Assembly: GCA_021773835.1 (NCBI GenBank)
Contig: JAJFJQ010000025.1
Coordinates: 1-64,000 of the forward strand
DNA: 64,000 nucleotides
Source: Gammaproteobacteria bacterium
Lineage (GTDB): Bacteria; Pseudomonadota; Gammaproteobacteria; Ga0077536
Direction of reading: 5' to 3'
The notes under the pieces are model-generated. The model saw nothing but the letters and a program-made list of their open reading frames with translations, was not told the origin of the DNA and did no database searches. A program made the position numbers and the translations under genes. Each line of letters opens with the position of its first letter. The stretch's first letter is position 1. Shown piece after piece: positions 1 through 9,167 of this stretch.

Positions 1-140
1 ACGTTCGATTGATCCACCAGTTGCATCGAATTTTGATCCGGCATTTGATCTTTGACGGCCGGAAATAGTACATCTGCGGTGGATCAAATATTAAATGCAA
101 ATACCCTTGAAAACGGATCAATCGAACGTGCAAATCAACA
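1..140. repeat. MITE-like element, copy 1 (left end cut by window start)
   Basis: This 140-bp stretch matches 23867-24006 at 137 of 140 positions, in the same orientation. The complete second copy starts with TGTTGATTTGCACGTTCGAT and ends with its inverted complement, so the element has terminal inverted repeats of about 26 bp; copy 1 lacks the first 11 bases because the window begins inside it. An inner pair of inverted arms (GCATTTGATC near 41 and GGATCAAATATTAAATGC near 80) makes it strongly foldable. No open frame lies inside. The size, terminal inverted repeats and lack of coding content are those of a non-autonomous miniature element; the autonomous partner is not in the window. Confidence 0.8.
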
Positions 141-155
141 GATTAACAACTGATT

Positions 156-270
156 GCGAAAATTATCGGATGGTTTGACATCGTCGCGATCCAGGAATGT
201 AAAGACGACCTCTCCGAATCTTAAAGCGATACAAGAAGAGTTGCCAGGGTGGTCGCTGCTTTTTTCTAAC
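156..270 (+). pseudogene. Remnant of an endonuclease/exonuclease/phosphatase-family gene
   Basis: Translation starting at 162 gives IIGWFDIVAIQECKDDL, and after a frame change near 220 LKAIQEELPGWSLLFS. Together these resemble the N-terminal core of endonuclease/exonuclease/phosphatase proteins, in which the Glu of the AIQE segment is a metal ligand. The match is split by a frameshift and stops, has no start codon, and begins right beside the right end of MITE copy 1, so it is a fragment of a gene that was probably broken by the element. Recognition is from the motif only. Confidence 0.5.
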
Positions 271-278
271 TAAAGGTA

Positions 279-728
279 GTGACGACGATTGTAGTTCGAC
301 CCAAAGCCGCCCAATACACTACTCATTGCACCGCACACAGACTCAAACGAAAAGAGATTGACGGGTTCGTTGAAGAAATTGCGCTTGACCGCGCCGCCAC
401 CCTCAATCAGATTGATCCAGCGTACTTGAGGGCAGACTTAGTTGATATTGCAAAAAGAGAATCGATTCCAGCAAACGGAGCAAAGGCGCTGCTACTTGAG
501 CGATCGTTCGATGCGAGACTGCTCAAAGCACAAAAAGCGATATGTCCCATCAAACGATTCAAAACACTTATCGTCGCGCTTGTTGATGTTTACCTTAATG
601 ATATTCGCACCAATACCGACCATTTTCACCCTCTCCACCTAAGGTCAAGCGATGGTGGCAGTTCTGGCGTTAAAGACCCGATGAAATCAACACCAATAAA
701 GGCGACGTTCTTGCATCGTAATGTGTAA
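279..728 (+). CDS. Doubtful open frame, unknown product
   Basis: A 149-codon frame opens with GTG, with AAGG a few bases upstream. The product has no signal peptide, membrane segment or motif I recognise. It lies directly after the frameshifted nuclease remnant and could be read-through of degenerating sequence; a segment near residue 25-40 faintly resembles the next part of that nuclease family. I would not treat it as a gene without homologues. Confidence 0.2.
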   Translation: MTTIVVRPKAAQYTTHCTAHRLKRKEIDGFVEEIALDRAATLNQIDPAYLRADLVDIAKRESIPANGAKALLLERSFDARLLKAQKAICPIKRFKTLIVALVDVYLNDIRTNTDHFHPLHLRSSDGGSSGVKDPMKSTPIKATFLHRNV

Positions 729-822
729 CGCTCAGTACCAAATGAATGAGCTCCTTGACCACATGGCTTCTCGATTTAAGATGGATAGTTCGAAGCAGCG
801 GGAACTAAAGGAGATCGCCCAT

Positions 823-1254
823 ATGGGACAACGAAAACTGCAGTCCAACGAACGCGGTTTTTCGTTAATCGAATTGCTCGTTGTACTCGCTATTCTGGGG
901 CTTTTAACCGCGATCGTCGGACCTAAGGTCATCGGAAAACTTGGCGGCGCTAAACGGGACGCGGCCGAGATCCAGATCGCGGATCTCGGTGCCGCCCTCG
1001 ATCTATACTATCTAGATGTTGGGAACTACCCCAGCAAGGAACAGGGTCTCGGTGCGCTAACCGTGGAGCCAGATGGAGCCTCGGGGTGGAATGGACCATA
1101 TCTAAAGAAGTCGAAGCTACCCAAGGATCCGTGGGGGAACGAGTATCAGTATGATTTCCCCGGCAAAAATGGTGCCTATGACATTGTGTCGTTCGCGGCA
1201 GACGGCGTGTTAGGCGGGTCAGATGACGGCGCGGATATCGCAAGCTGGGAATAG
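823..1254 (+). CDS. gspG: T2SS major pseudopilin GspG
   Basis: Main subunit of the periplasmic pseudopilus that pushes folded exoproteins through the secretin. The prepilin site is G/FSLIELLVV around residue 12-13, with the conserved Glu at mature position 5, followed by the hydrophobic helix and the GspG landmarks YPSKEQGLGALT, YLKKSKLPKDPWG and a C-terminal acidic, probably Ca-binding loop with GGSDDG. The length of 143 residues is usual. I chose ATG 823 because AAAGGAG lies 8 bases upstream and it gives a normal short leader; an open frame extends upstream to 721 but adds an atypical leader. It is the first gene of the + strand T2SS operon and overlaps gspH by 32 bases. The prepilin peptidase GspO is not in the window. 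Confidence 0.96.
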   Translation: MGQRKLQSNERGFSLIELLVVLAILGLLTAIVGPKVIGKLGGAKRDAAEIQIADLGAALDLYYLDVGNYPSKEQGLGALTVEPDGASGWNGPYLKKSKLPKDPWGNEYQYDFPGKNGAYDIVSFAADGVLGGSDDGADIASWE

Positions 1255-1723
1255 GCCACAGGCACTCCAGTGCCGCGGATTTACGTTAGTTGAAATTTCT
1301 GTTGTTATTGCGATTGTAGCGATTGCCCTTTCGCTTACACCTGTCGCTCTTCCCAAGATCCATGATGGGATCGCTCTCCGCCAGTCAGCAGGGTACCTAG
1401 CTGCTTATCTCCGGAAAGCTCGGTCTCAGGCGATGCAATCTAGCCATGACGTCGCTGTTCTAATCGATACCGATAGTGGATCGGTAACAGGGGTAGCTGG
1501 CGAGCGAGCGGTATTGCTACCAATTTCTGCCCCTATTGGGCTGTTGGTAGCAGTCTCTGAGAGGAACAGTGGCACATCGGGTGCCTTGCGATTCTTCGCT
1601 GACGGTAGTTCGACCGGAGGGCAGGTTGAGTTCGGACCGCATGGCAACCGAAAAGTAGTCGAAATTGAATGGTTGACCGGCCGGGTATCTGTTCGAGACG
1701 AAGATGACCCATCCAACGAGTAA
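1223..1723 (+). CDS. gspH: T2SS minor pseudopilin GspH
   Basis: Minor pseudopilin of about 166 residues. The cleavage site CRG/FTLVEISVVIAIVAIAL keeps Glu at +5. The rest fits the GspH type (a GspH/FimT-like fold with a segment resembling FFADGSSTGG near residue 128). It starts inside gspG and ends inside gspI, so the three genes are translationally coupled. The order G-H-I-J-K, the motif and the size fix the assignment. Confidence 0.9.
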   Translation: MTARISQAGNRPQALQCRGFTLVEISVVIAIVAIALSLTPVALPKIHDGIALRQSAGYLAAYLRKARSQAMQSSHDVAVLIDTDSGSVTGVAGERAVLLPISAPIGLLVAVSERNSGTSGALRFFADGSSTGGQVEFGPHGNRKVVEIEWLTGRVSVRDEDDPSNE

Positions 1724-2087
1724 CGCCGGGTTTTCGCTCTTGGAAGTGATCGTGGCTTTTGCAATCGCAGCGGGAAGCATGGCTGTGATCCTCCAGGCCT
1801 ACGCGCACAGCGCCAAAAATATCCGCATCGGCTCGGATTATGTCGATGGCGTGACCGTCGCAGAATCAATATTGGCGGAAGCTGTCGTGAATGAATCGCT
1901 GGAATCGGGAATAGAAAGCAATAAATTCTCCTGGCGGGTTAATCGGACACCGTATCTCCACAACGCAGCAGAACCACGACCCGACACGCCCATGGAGGCT
2001 ACCGTGACTGTCGCATGGGGCGAAACGGCCAAGCGACGGCAGGTATCGATTACCACCGTGTATTTGCCACGGACGCCGGTGCGCTAG
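1704..2087 (+). CDS. gspI: T2SS minor pseudopilin GspI
   Basis: Short minor pseudopilin (127 residues) with prepilin site NAG/FSLLEVIVAFAIAAG after a 9-residue leader; Glu +5 is present. GspI, GspJ and GspK form the pseudopilus tip complex. The ATG at 1704 lies within the end of gspH, and the gene stops one base before the GTG of gspJ. It is identified by motif, size and position in the operon. Confidence 0.9.
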   Translation: MTHPTSNAGFSLLEVIVAFAIAAGSMAVILQAYAHSAKNIRIGSDYVDGVTVAESILAEAVVNESLESGIESNKFSWRVNRTPYLHNAAEPRPDTPMEATVTVAWGETAKRRQVSITTVYLPRTPVR

Positions 2088-2088
2088 G

Positions 2089-2730
2089 GTGGGGGCGCAA
2101 CAAGAATGTGGGTTTACGTTGATAGAAGTGCTCATCGCCATCGCAATTTTCGCGATTGTGACCGTGATGTTGTACTCAGGACTCTATGGCGCGACCAAAC
2201 GTCTAGCAGTGATCGATGATGCGATTGAACAAAGCCAAAATAACCATTTGGTGGTTGCGACGCTGCGCAAATTGGTAGCACAAACGCAGCCAATCTTCGA
2301 GACGGACGGTAACCATCGTCGGCTACGATTCTCCGGCCGCAGGGACGAATTTAATGCTGTTATCCCGTTGCCATCTCATCGCGGTGGCCCCGGGCTCTAC
2401 AACGTAACTATCCAAACAAGGCGTGGCGCGGCAGGTGATCGAGTAGAGATGATTTACTCGCCCTTGGTCGGCGCCGCTTATGACGAACCTGAGTCAATTG
2501 CCGTGTTCGATTCAAAGAAAGTTGAGTTCTCCTACTACGGGCGCGCAAATGACGAAAGCCCGCCGAATTGGTCGTCGGTTTGGCTAAACCGAGATCGACT
2601 GCCAAGCCTGGTTCGGATGGAATTGAAGGGACGCGATGTGCTGGCTGAGCCAAAAGCGTTTGTGTTTCCTCTTCGGCTTCGGTTCGGTCCGCGACAACCG
2701 CAATGGGTGATTCATGGTAACGGAACGTAA
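2089..2730 (+). CDS. gspJ: T2SS minor pseudopilin GspJ
   Basis: Minor pseudopilin of 213 residues, starting with GTG at 2089 one base after the gspI stop. The leader is only about 7 residues, then CG/FTLIEVLIAIAIFAI with Glu +5. The body is larger than GspH and GspI, as expected for GspJ, with the family-like segment SLVRMELKG near residue 171. The stop overlaps the gspK start by 17 bases. Confidence 0.92.
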   Translation: MGAQQECGFTLIEVLIAIAIFAIVTVMLYSGLYGATKRLAVIDDAIEQSQNNHLVVATLRKLVAQTQPIFETDGNHRRLRFSGRRDEFNAVIPLPSHRGGPGLYNVTIQTRRGAAGDRVEMIYSPLVGAAYDEPESIAVFDSKKVEFSYYGRANDESPPNWSSVWLNRDRLPSLVRMELKGRDVLAEPKAFVFPLRLRFGPRQPQWVIHGNGT

Positions 2731-3556
2731 TCCTCTTACATATAAATATTCATCCGGTTTCGCATTACCAATGGTCCTATGGATCGTGGCAGCGCTGGTG
2801 TTGCTTACGACCGCCACGATAAGTTTGGCTCGGGGAAACACACAATGGGCAACGAAAATGGTCGAAAAATCCCAGGCTCGGGCTGTGGCCGAAGGCGGTG
2901 TGTGGCTATTGATCAGCGAGTTCGAAACGAATGTCGCGATCAAAGACGGGTCGGCGATGACCTATCAAATTGGTGCTGGCAGTGTAGTCGCCTCTGCGGA
3001 GCGAGAATCAGGGCGTGTTGATCTGAACCGCGCAAAACCCGAAGTTATTGCCTTTCTCGTTGAGTCCGTGATAGTCGAACGGACAGAGGCGAGGGATCTC
3101 ATTGATGCGATTTTGGATTGGCGAGACCGGGACGATATCAAAAGAGAATTTGGCGCCGAAGATGCGTACTACCAGCAATTGTATCCGCCCTACAGGGCAA
3201 AGAACGGCCCATTCAACGCGATAGCGGAATTGCGTTTAGTGCGAGGCGTTACCGAGACAGTATACCAACAATTGAAGCCACGGATCACGGTTCTTGCGCA
3301 CAGCGCCACGCTGGACAAAAATTTGCGCGACAAGGAGGGCGCGTCCATACGGAAAAACACGCAAACGCTACCCGGGCGTACGGATGAACCGGACGAGGTT
3401 GACCTCAGGCGCATCTTTTCTACCGGCGGACCACCTATATATCGAGTGAAATGTACGGGAACAGTCGGAGAGACTACGTCGACGATCACCGCTGTCGTCG
3501 AGATCAATCCGAATGAAAAAGAGCCGAATCGAGTTCTGTCTTGGGAAGAAGCATGA
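2714..3556 (+). CDS. gspK: T2SS minor pseudopilin GspK
   Basis: Large tip pseudopilin (280 residues). The hydrophobic N-terminus follows SSG/FALPMVLWIVAALVLL. Position +5 is Met instead of Glu, as is normal for GspK, which starts the tip complex. The hallmark AILDWRDRDD acidic segment is near residues 132-141, followed by the helical insertion domain with YPPYRAKNGPF and ELRLVRGVT. It overlaps gspJ and is followed by gspL after 16 bases. Confidence 0.95.
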   Translation: MVTERNPLTYKYSSGFALPMVLWIVAALVLLTTATISLARGNTQWATKMVEKSQARAVAEGGVWLLISEFETNVAIKDGSAMTYQIGAGSVVASAERESGRVDLNRAKPEVIAFLVESVIVERTEARDLIDAILDWRDRDDIKREFGAEDAYYQQLYPPYRAKNGPFNAIAELRLVRGVTETVYQQLKPRITVLAHSATLDKNLRDKEGASIRKNTQTLPGRTDEPDEVDLRRIFSTGGPPIYRVKCTGTVGETTSTITAVVEINPNEKEPNRVLSWEEA

Positions 3557-3572
3557 CGAGTAGGCACCCACA

Positions 3573-4613
3573 ATGAAGCTATTAATGCAACGTTTCGTTG
3601 TGTGGTGGTTAGAAGGCATGCATGCGTTGGCGCCTGCTGCGGCGCGCCGAACGGTTTTTGGTGTCGGGGACAAACTGCTGCTTCGAGTAGAAAAGGATGG
3701 CCGTTTCGGACTGTATCAAGGAGAGAATAAAGCGCGAATAAAGGAGGATCGTTCTCTCATCACCATGTTGAATTATGTGAATTCAACGCCCACTCGCGCA
3801 GATGGGTTCACGGTAGAGATTGCGTCTCAGGAAGTTCTCTCGAAACGGTTCACATTGCCACGCCAAGCGCTTAAGTCACTTAAGGACGTATTGGGATTCG
3901 AACTAGAGCGCCGTACGCCGTTTCAAAGAGACCAGATGCTCTTCGACGCAATAGTCCTGGAAGACAATCGCGAAAAAAGCGAAATTGTTGTTGAAGTAAT
4001 TTTCACAACACGGAACGCTGTCGACGCCATTTTGACGGCGTGGCGAACCCATGCGGAGAGCATTCCGCTGAACGAGATCCGCGCTACCACGAGAGCGGGG
4101 CAATCTGTTGTATTACTGCGTCATCGTGACATTGACCAAAGCAACCGTGACTACATGACAATTCCATTGGTAGTGGCGGTGGTTCTGCTATCCATCGTGG
4201 CGTTCTACTCGCCCATCCTGTCCAACCACCAAAAGTTAACAGCAATGGAGCAACAGCTTTTGGGCTTGCGGGCTGAGGCGAAGCAATCGTCCAACCTAAG
4301 TCGTAACCAGCGTGATCGCTCTGAGAAAGTCGCTTTTCTCAACGATTGGGAACAAGACTATCAACCGCGCTTGTTCGTTCTAAAGGAACTTACTGAACTC
4401 ATACCCAACGACGCTTGGTTGTCCGAGCTGAGAATGAGTGGGAACGATATCGAGTTGCGGGGCCTTGCGAAAGACGCGACCGCACTTATCCAGGCCTTAT
4501 CGGAGCGAGAAATATTTATCGGATCAAAATTCAGGGCACCGCTAACATCGGCTGCGGATACGCGGGCAGAGAAGTTTTTGATTGGGACGACGCTGCGACG
4601 AGATGAGCCATGA
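3573..4613 (+). CDS. gspL: T2SS inner-membrane platform protein GspL (PilN-like C-terminal half)
   Basis: A 346-residue bitopic protein. The cytoplasmic N-terminal half (about 1-180) would contact the ATPase GspE; one transmembrane segment lies near residues 191-210 (PLVVAVVLLSIVAFYSPIL); a short coiled segment and a periplasmic ferredoxin-like PilN/GspL domain follow (ELIPNDAWLSELRMSGNDIELRG). It overlaps gspM by 4 bases, the usual L-M coupling. The cytoplasmic half is poorly conserved, so the name rests on topology, the PilN-like domain and position. Confidence 0.85.
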   Translation: MKLLMQRFVVWWLEGMHALAPAAARRTVFGVGDKLLLRVEKDGRFGLYQGENKARIKEDRSLITMLNYVNSTPTRADGFTVEIASQEVLSKRFTLPRQALKSLKDVLGFELERRTPFQRDQMLFDAIVLEDNREKSEIVVEVIFTTRNAVDAILTAWRTHAESIPLNEIRATTRAGQSVVLLRHRDIDQSNRDYMTIPLVVAVVLLSIVAFYSPILSNHQKLTAMEQQLLGLRAEAKQSSNLSRNQRDRSEKVAFLNDWEQDYQPRLFVLKELTELIPNDAWLSELRMSGNDIELRGLAKDATALIQALSEREIFIGSKFRAPLTSAADTRAEKFLIGTTLRRDEP

Positions 4614-5194
4614 CGACTGCGATATCTAAAGTCCATCAGTATGCGGCGCTAGTTGTTACGGTGTCAGTGCTCGGAGTACTTCTATTCGCACTGATCTATC
4701 CCCGAGTCGCAATTATGGAACGCACTAACACCCGAATCGACGAGATTGACTTTCAGATCGGTAAATATCTGTCTCGGCCAACACGCTCTGCGGCCACCGA
4801 GGACGTTTACGCAGCGTTAGATCAACGCATTGCCGCTGCTTATTTTACGGAAGATACCAGCGAATTGGCGTTTGCTGCGCTGCAGGCAATGGTACGCGAA
4901 CTGGCTCGAAAGAATGGCGCAGAAGTGATCAGTTCGACGACAAAACACAAAGACAACTCGCGACCGTTTACGGAGATACGCGTAGGCGTCCATCTATCCG
5001 CAAGTACCAAAGCGATGACGGCGATATTGCGCGCCGTAGAGAATCATCCGCGGCGTCTTTTCATCGATAATCTCTCCGTGCGGCAGCGCTTTGGCAGCGG
5101 TTCAAAGACCGATCAGGATCCCAAGCGCTTGGACGTCCGCTTTGATGTTTTCGGGTTTTACGGTACCGGCACGATCATAGAGCCGCCATCATGA
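4610..5194 (+). CDS. gspM: T2SS inner-membrane platform protein GspM
   Basis: A 194-residue bitopic protein with one N-terminal transmembrane helix (about residues 10-31), a coiled segment, and a periplasmic ferredoxin-like domain in which FTEIRVGVHLSAS and the later strand resemble the GspM/PilO type. It pairs with GspL in the platform. The 4-base overlaps with both neighbours show a tightly coupled operon. Sequence conservation in this family is low and the call depends on topology and context. Confidence 0.82.
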   Translation: MTTAISKVHQYAALVVTVSVLGVLLFALIYPRVAIMERTNTRIDEIDFQIGKYLSRPTRSAATEDVYAALDQRIAAAYFTEDTSELAFAALQAMVRELARKNGAEVISSTTKHKDNSRPFTEIRVGVHLSASTKAMTAILRAVENHPRRLFIDNLSVRQRFGSGSKTDQDPKRLDVRFDVFGFYGTGTIIEPPS

Positions 5195-5667
5195 GACGGA
5201 CCATTGCCCGATCATTGATGGTTGTCATCTGTATCGGGCTGCTGGTTTACATCAATCAGGTCGTGAAATCAGGATCCAATTTTGAGGTACGGCAAACGAA
5301 CTCCGAACCAATCAAGCCGCTTACGTTGATTGAGCGAAGTGCACCGTCGATCTCAGATGCTGCAATCGTCAATAACCGGCCTGTATTTGCCGAAGACAGA
5401 AAACCATTTTCAGTCGCTAACAAAGATACGACTACAAAGAAATCCTCAGCACCGAGTGCTCGCTCGAAATTCCAACTGATTGCCGTTATTAATTCTCCAG
5501 GAACGCAGATCGCTATAATCCAGTCTAAATCGGACAGTAAGGTTTCGCGGCTCCGCGCAGGTGAATCGATCGGGGAGTGGACGTTGATTTCCGTTACCAA
5601 CGTATCCGTAACGGTATCCAACGGGGAGCTATCGGAAGTACTGGAATTACTGCTAACTGAATCGTAG
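5191..5667 (+). CDS. T2SS GspC-like inner-membrane protein, HR domain only
   Basis: A 158-residue protein with an N-terminal membrane anchor (about residues 6-23), a proline/serine-rich linker with RPVFAEDRKP near residue 64-73, and a small beta domain (KFQLIAVINSPGTQIAII, then a segment around RLRAGESIGEW). This is the pattern of the GspC homology region, which connects the platform to the secretin N0 domain. There is no PDZ or coiled-coil domain at the C-terminus, so it is a short GspC, in some genomes annotated as GspN or PulP-like. Its position directly before gspD supports the secretin-contact role. Confidence 0.7.
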   Translation: MRRTIARSLMVVICIGLLVYINQVVKSGSNFEVRQTNSEPIKPLTLIERSAPSISDAAIVNNRPVFAEDRKPFSVANKDTTTKKSSAPSARSKFQLIAVINSPGTQIAIIQSKSDSKVSRLRAGESIGEWTLISVTNVSVTVSNGELSEVLELLLTES

Positions 5668-5759
5668 CAGCATCGTTAAATGATGCGTCTTCCGTTCTTT
5701 TGGCCTATCGTCTAGGCTAACTACCCAATAAGAACATATGCCCACAAAGGAGAAATGCG

Positions 5760-7874
5760 ATGGTTAGGCATGGATTGCTCTGGCTGTTCTTCGTATTAGC
5801 AGCTTCGATAACGGCCTGTTCACAATACTCGGCCAAGCATTCCGAGACGGCGACCGCGCGGCCGACGCCTGCTTCTGACATATCAAGCATTGCGATGCTC
5901 CCTTCTGCCGATAGCGAGGTCCAGCAATCGGGCAATCACAGTGTGATGCAGGCGCGTCAACAAATCCTTGAGCTTGGAACAGGGATCTACGTCGAACCGC
6001 CTCCTGTTGGGGCGGGGACAACTCCGAGTGAAGGCGAGATACACCTCAATTTCGATAATGTCGATCTCGTAGAATTTGTTAGTGCAGTGTTGGGCGGGTT
6101 GTTGAACGAGGCTTATGTGATTGACGAGAAAGTTGGCGGCAAAGTTACGTTACATACAGAAAGAGGGCTAACGAAGGATGGTGTATTTAACGTTTTAAAT
6201 GAAATCTTGGCGATGAATGATGCAAGGATCGTCAAAGCAGATGGGATGTATAAAGTACTACCGAGCACGTTAGCGGCCCGAGCAGTCACACCTACGCTCC
6301 GAACTGAGGACAGCGCTTATTCTATTCGCGTAATTCCTCTCGAGTTCCTCGCGGCTTCCGAAATGCAAAAGATTCTTGAGCCATTCTTAGGGGATCCGTC
6401 GGATCTCCGCATCGACACGCGCCGCAACCTCATAATCGTAGGCGGTACGCCTAATCAGCTAAGCGCAATCACAGACACGATCGCAATGTTCGACGTAGAC
6501 TGGCTCCGCGGCGTATCAGTTGGGTTGTACCCGTTGCGGTTCGTCGATGCCGCGTCGCTAACCGAAGAGCTCGACGCGATTATGAGTGCAATGCAGGGTG
6601 ACGAATCCGCAAAGGCATTCGATGGATTGGCGCGAGTAGTGCCCGTAGAAAGGCTAAATTCGGTGATTCTCATCGGTAAAACGGCACGTGCCTTGCGCGA
6701 GCTTGAATTATGGCTGCATCGACTCGATACGCCTGGCGAGAGTACTGCACAGAATCTATTCGTCTACGAGGTGCAAAATGCTAAGGCCGTTGAATTAGCG
6801 CAGATCCTGCATCAGATATTTGATGGACGTGGGCCGCAGACGGATGGCGGACCAAGTGCGCTTGCGCCAGGACTTCGTCCAGTGGAGATCGGCGGGTCGG
6901 ATCGGAATGTAAACGCGAACGCGTTAGGCGATTTCGCGCAGGGCACCGGCATCGACACCTTCGGCGAAGTCCAAATTATTGCTGACGACCGACGTAATTC
7001 GCTGGTGATTTTGGCGGCAGAGCAAGACTATCGAATGGTGGAATCGGCCATAAAAAAACTCGACGTGGTACCGCTTCAGGTCTTGATCCAGGCGAGCATC
7101 CTTGAGGTGACCCTACGTGATGACCTGTCTTACGGGGTAGAGTGGTTTTTCAAAAATGGACTACAAGGGGGCTCGTCGGGAAAAGCGGGAATTGGCCGAC
7201 TCGACCTTGGTTCGACTGGGATCTCTGCTCTTAGCCCTTCATTTTCATACACAGTAATTGATAACGTTGATCAGGTTCGGATCGCTTTGAATGCACTCGC
7301 TAACGAATCTGAAGTGAATATCCTCTCGTCGCCATCATTGATGGTTCTCGATAATGAGACAGCGACAATTAACGTTGGCGATGAAATCCCAGTCCCAACG
7401 CGACAGGCCGTCAGTACAATCGACCCCGATGCACCCACGGTCAATGAAATCCAGTTTCGCAAAACAGGTGTTGCGCTCACAGTAACGCCGCGAGTCAACA
7501 ATAGCGGGCTTGTTACGATGGAAATCGATCAGGAAGTCAGCTCAGCGACAGCTACGACGTCGTCAGAATTGGACGCACCGACGATCCAAAATCGTGGGAT
7601 CTCGAGTACGGTTGCGGTGAATACAGGCGAAACGATTGTACTCGGCGGATTGATCCAAGATACGCAAAGTGAGAGCGAAAGCGGGATCCCACTTTTACGC
7701 GATATCCCAATGCTAGGAAAATTATTTAGCCAAACAGCGTCTGAGAATTTACGTACCGAACTACTCGTCATGATCACGCCGAAAGTGGTGCGGCGGGCGC
7801 AAGATGCGCGTCAGGTGACGGAGGAGTTACGGCGTGAACTTAAAGGACTAAAGCTCCGTAACAATCCATCGTAA
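5760..7874 (+). CDS. gspD: T2SS outer-membrane secretin GspD (lipoprotein)
   Basis: A 704-residue secretin forming the outer-membrane exit channel. The signal sequence ends in a lipobox (SITAC, Cys at residue 20), so the protein is probably lipidated and may not need a separate pilotin. The N0 domain starts near residue 95 (HLNFDNVDLVEFVSAVL), repeated N1-N3 domains follow, and the C-terminal secretin domain contains VLIQASILEVTL, VGDEIPVPTRQ, VTPRVNNSGLVTMEIDQEVS and GETIVLGGLIQD. AAAGGAGA lies just upstream of ATG 5760. A 92-base gap with no hairpin separates it from the previous gene. It is the last T2SS gene on this strand. Confidence 0.97.
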   Translation: MVRHGLLWLFFVLAASITACSQYSAKHSETATARPTPASDISSIAMLPSADSEVQQSGNHSVMQARQQILELGTGIYVEPPPVGAGTTPSEGEIHLNFDNVDLVEFVSAVLGGLLNEAYVIDEKVGGKVTLHTERGLTKDGVFNVLNEILAMNDARIVKADGMYKVLPSTLAARAVTPTLRTEDSAYSIRVIPLEFLAASEMQKILEPFLGDPSDLRIDTRRNLIIVGGTPNQLSAITDTIAMFDVDWLRGVSVGLYPLRFVDAASLTEELDAIMSAMQGDESAKAFDGLARVVPVERLNSVILIGKTARALRELELWLHRLDTPGESTAQNLFVYEVQNAKAVELAQILHQIFDGRGPQTDGGPSALAPGLRPVEIGGSDRNVNANALGDFAQGTGIDTFGEVQIIADDRRNSLVILAAEQDYRMVESAIKKLDVVPLQVLIQASILEVTLRDDLSYGVEWFFKNGLQGGSSGKAGIGRLDLGSTGISALSPSFSYTVIDNVDQVRIALNALANESEVNILSSPSLMVLDNETATINVGDEIPVPTRQAVSTIDPDAPTVNEIQFRKTGVALTVTPRVNNSGLVTMEIDQEVSSATATTSSELDAPTIQNRGISSTVAVNTGETIVLGGLIQDTQSESESGIPLLRDIPMLGKLFSQTASENLRTELLVMITPKVVRRAQDARQVTEELRRELKGLKLRNNPS

Positions 7875-8783
7875 GCTTTGCAAATGTCGGATTAATTCAT
7901 TTGCTCGTTAGGTGATCGATGGGTGCGGTGATTCAGGATTTTTAATTCTTCAAGGTAGATTCCTGCGAATAATTATTTGTAATTCTTTTTCGATCCGACT
8001 CCGATTGTAATCCCCTGCTTATTCCAAAAATAATTTGTTGAGCATTTTTTGTTCTAAGCATTTCCTTGTTTGTCGCAAAGTTAACGTCTACACAGTAAGA
8101 GGGCGAACAAAAAAGAAGCATAAAATTTTTAAGCTCTGCATCCAGTAGAAAACGAACGCCTTGAAACAACAATAATACAAACAGCGTTTGAGGTTTCTTT
8201 TTGAACGAATAAAGAAATCGTCGCGCAAGGGAACGACATGACCGCAAGGGACCGCGCATTTCAAATACCGTTTACGACTTCCAGCGGTAACCCTACGTCG
8301 GCCCATATCGACCCGTCACGAAATTCCTACGCCACCTTGCGACGGAAGATTTTCTTCCTAAAACATCATGTGACCGGAGACTCTAAATCTAAACGCGAGA
8401 TCGTTTTACCTTGCTCCACCCGCATGTCCGGTGTGGTTGGGTTCAACGATACGGTGTTGCCGCGCAGGTATTTGGAGCCGTTGCTCACATGGTGGCATAA
8501 AATTACGACATCATGGATTTCCGGACGTCGCTCGTTTAATTACTCAATATCAGAAGAAGATTTTAGATACAGATAGAGTATCGCGCTGTGGAAAAAGATT
8601 CGGACATGATTTCAAACATTGCATTCGCCGAACTGAGCAGGCGGGCACGTCCGCCTTGGCAATCGAGAAACTTTCGATAAAGCGGCGCTAGTGACAATTT
8701 AAACCGAAGCCCTCGCACGTCTTTGACCTACCGAATGAACCTTCTGGATTGCATAAACAACGACAACAACGGGAGCCCCAATC
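7875..8783. other. AT-rich spacer with no convincing gene
   Basis: About 900 bp follow the secretin. A weak hairpin (GCAAATG at 7880 with CATTTGC at 7898) lies just after the stop but has no T-run. Bases 7930-8180 are visibly AT-rich and unlike the flanking genes. Short open frames at 8238-8576 (+), 8431-8691 (+) and 7942-8259 (-) overlap each other, lack ribosome sites and match no family I know. This is the junction between secretion genes and cargo genes. Confidence 0.6.
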
Positions 8784-9167
8784 ATGATTAGTACAAAAAT
8801 AAGATCGCTTTTTGCCATTGCGATATTTGTTATGAGTTTGTCGACCCCCGCTGCTGTTACTCCAGTAGTTGGTACGGGGCAAATCGTCGCTGTTAGAGAT
8901 TGCATCACCGGCGCGACCGCTTGGCGCAGTACAACGCTGTTTAAAACAGACGATGATAAATGGTTCGGGATATATACAAACTACTACGCCGCCACGCAGA
9001 CGAATTTGAGCCTTCAATCAAACCCTGCGCTTTCGCTAGTAATGCTTGCATTTGCTGGTGGCCACGAGGTTGAAGTGCGGGCTAGCTTCATTACCTTAAC
9101 AAGTTGCGGAATCTCTGCAACATATTTGTGGAATGCAGTTGGCGATTACATTCATGTCGGCGAGTAG
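8784..9167 (+). CDS. Small secreted protein, probable member of the local OB-fold-like family
   Basis: A 127-residue product with a signal peptide (charged start, hydrophobic core to about residue 24). The mature domain has a Cys near the N-terminus, the segment KWFGIYTNYY, the helix-like NPALSLVMLAFAGG followed by HEVEVR, and a second Cys. This order (beta strands, LL-A-ASG helix, V-V strand, Cys) is shared with the three small proteins at 17.0-18.7 kb, although this copy is the most divergent. GGGA lies 9 bases before the ATG. The function is unknown; a location beside the T2SS genes and Rhs gene suggests an exported product. Confidence 0.75.
   Translation: MISTKIRSLFAIAIFVMSLSTPAAVTPVVGTGQIVAVRDCITGATAWRSTTLFKTDDDKWFGIYTNYYAATQTNLSLQSNPALSLVMLAFAGGHEVEVRASFITLTSCGISATYLWNAVGDYIHVGE

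Noticed and set aside
8238..8691. Coding frames in the AT-rich spacer after gspD
   Set aside because: Overlapping frames on both strands, no ribosome sites, no motifs, uneven composition.
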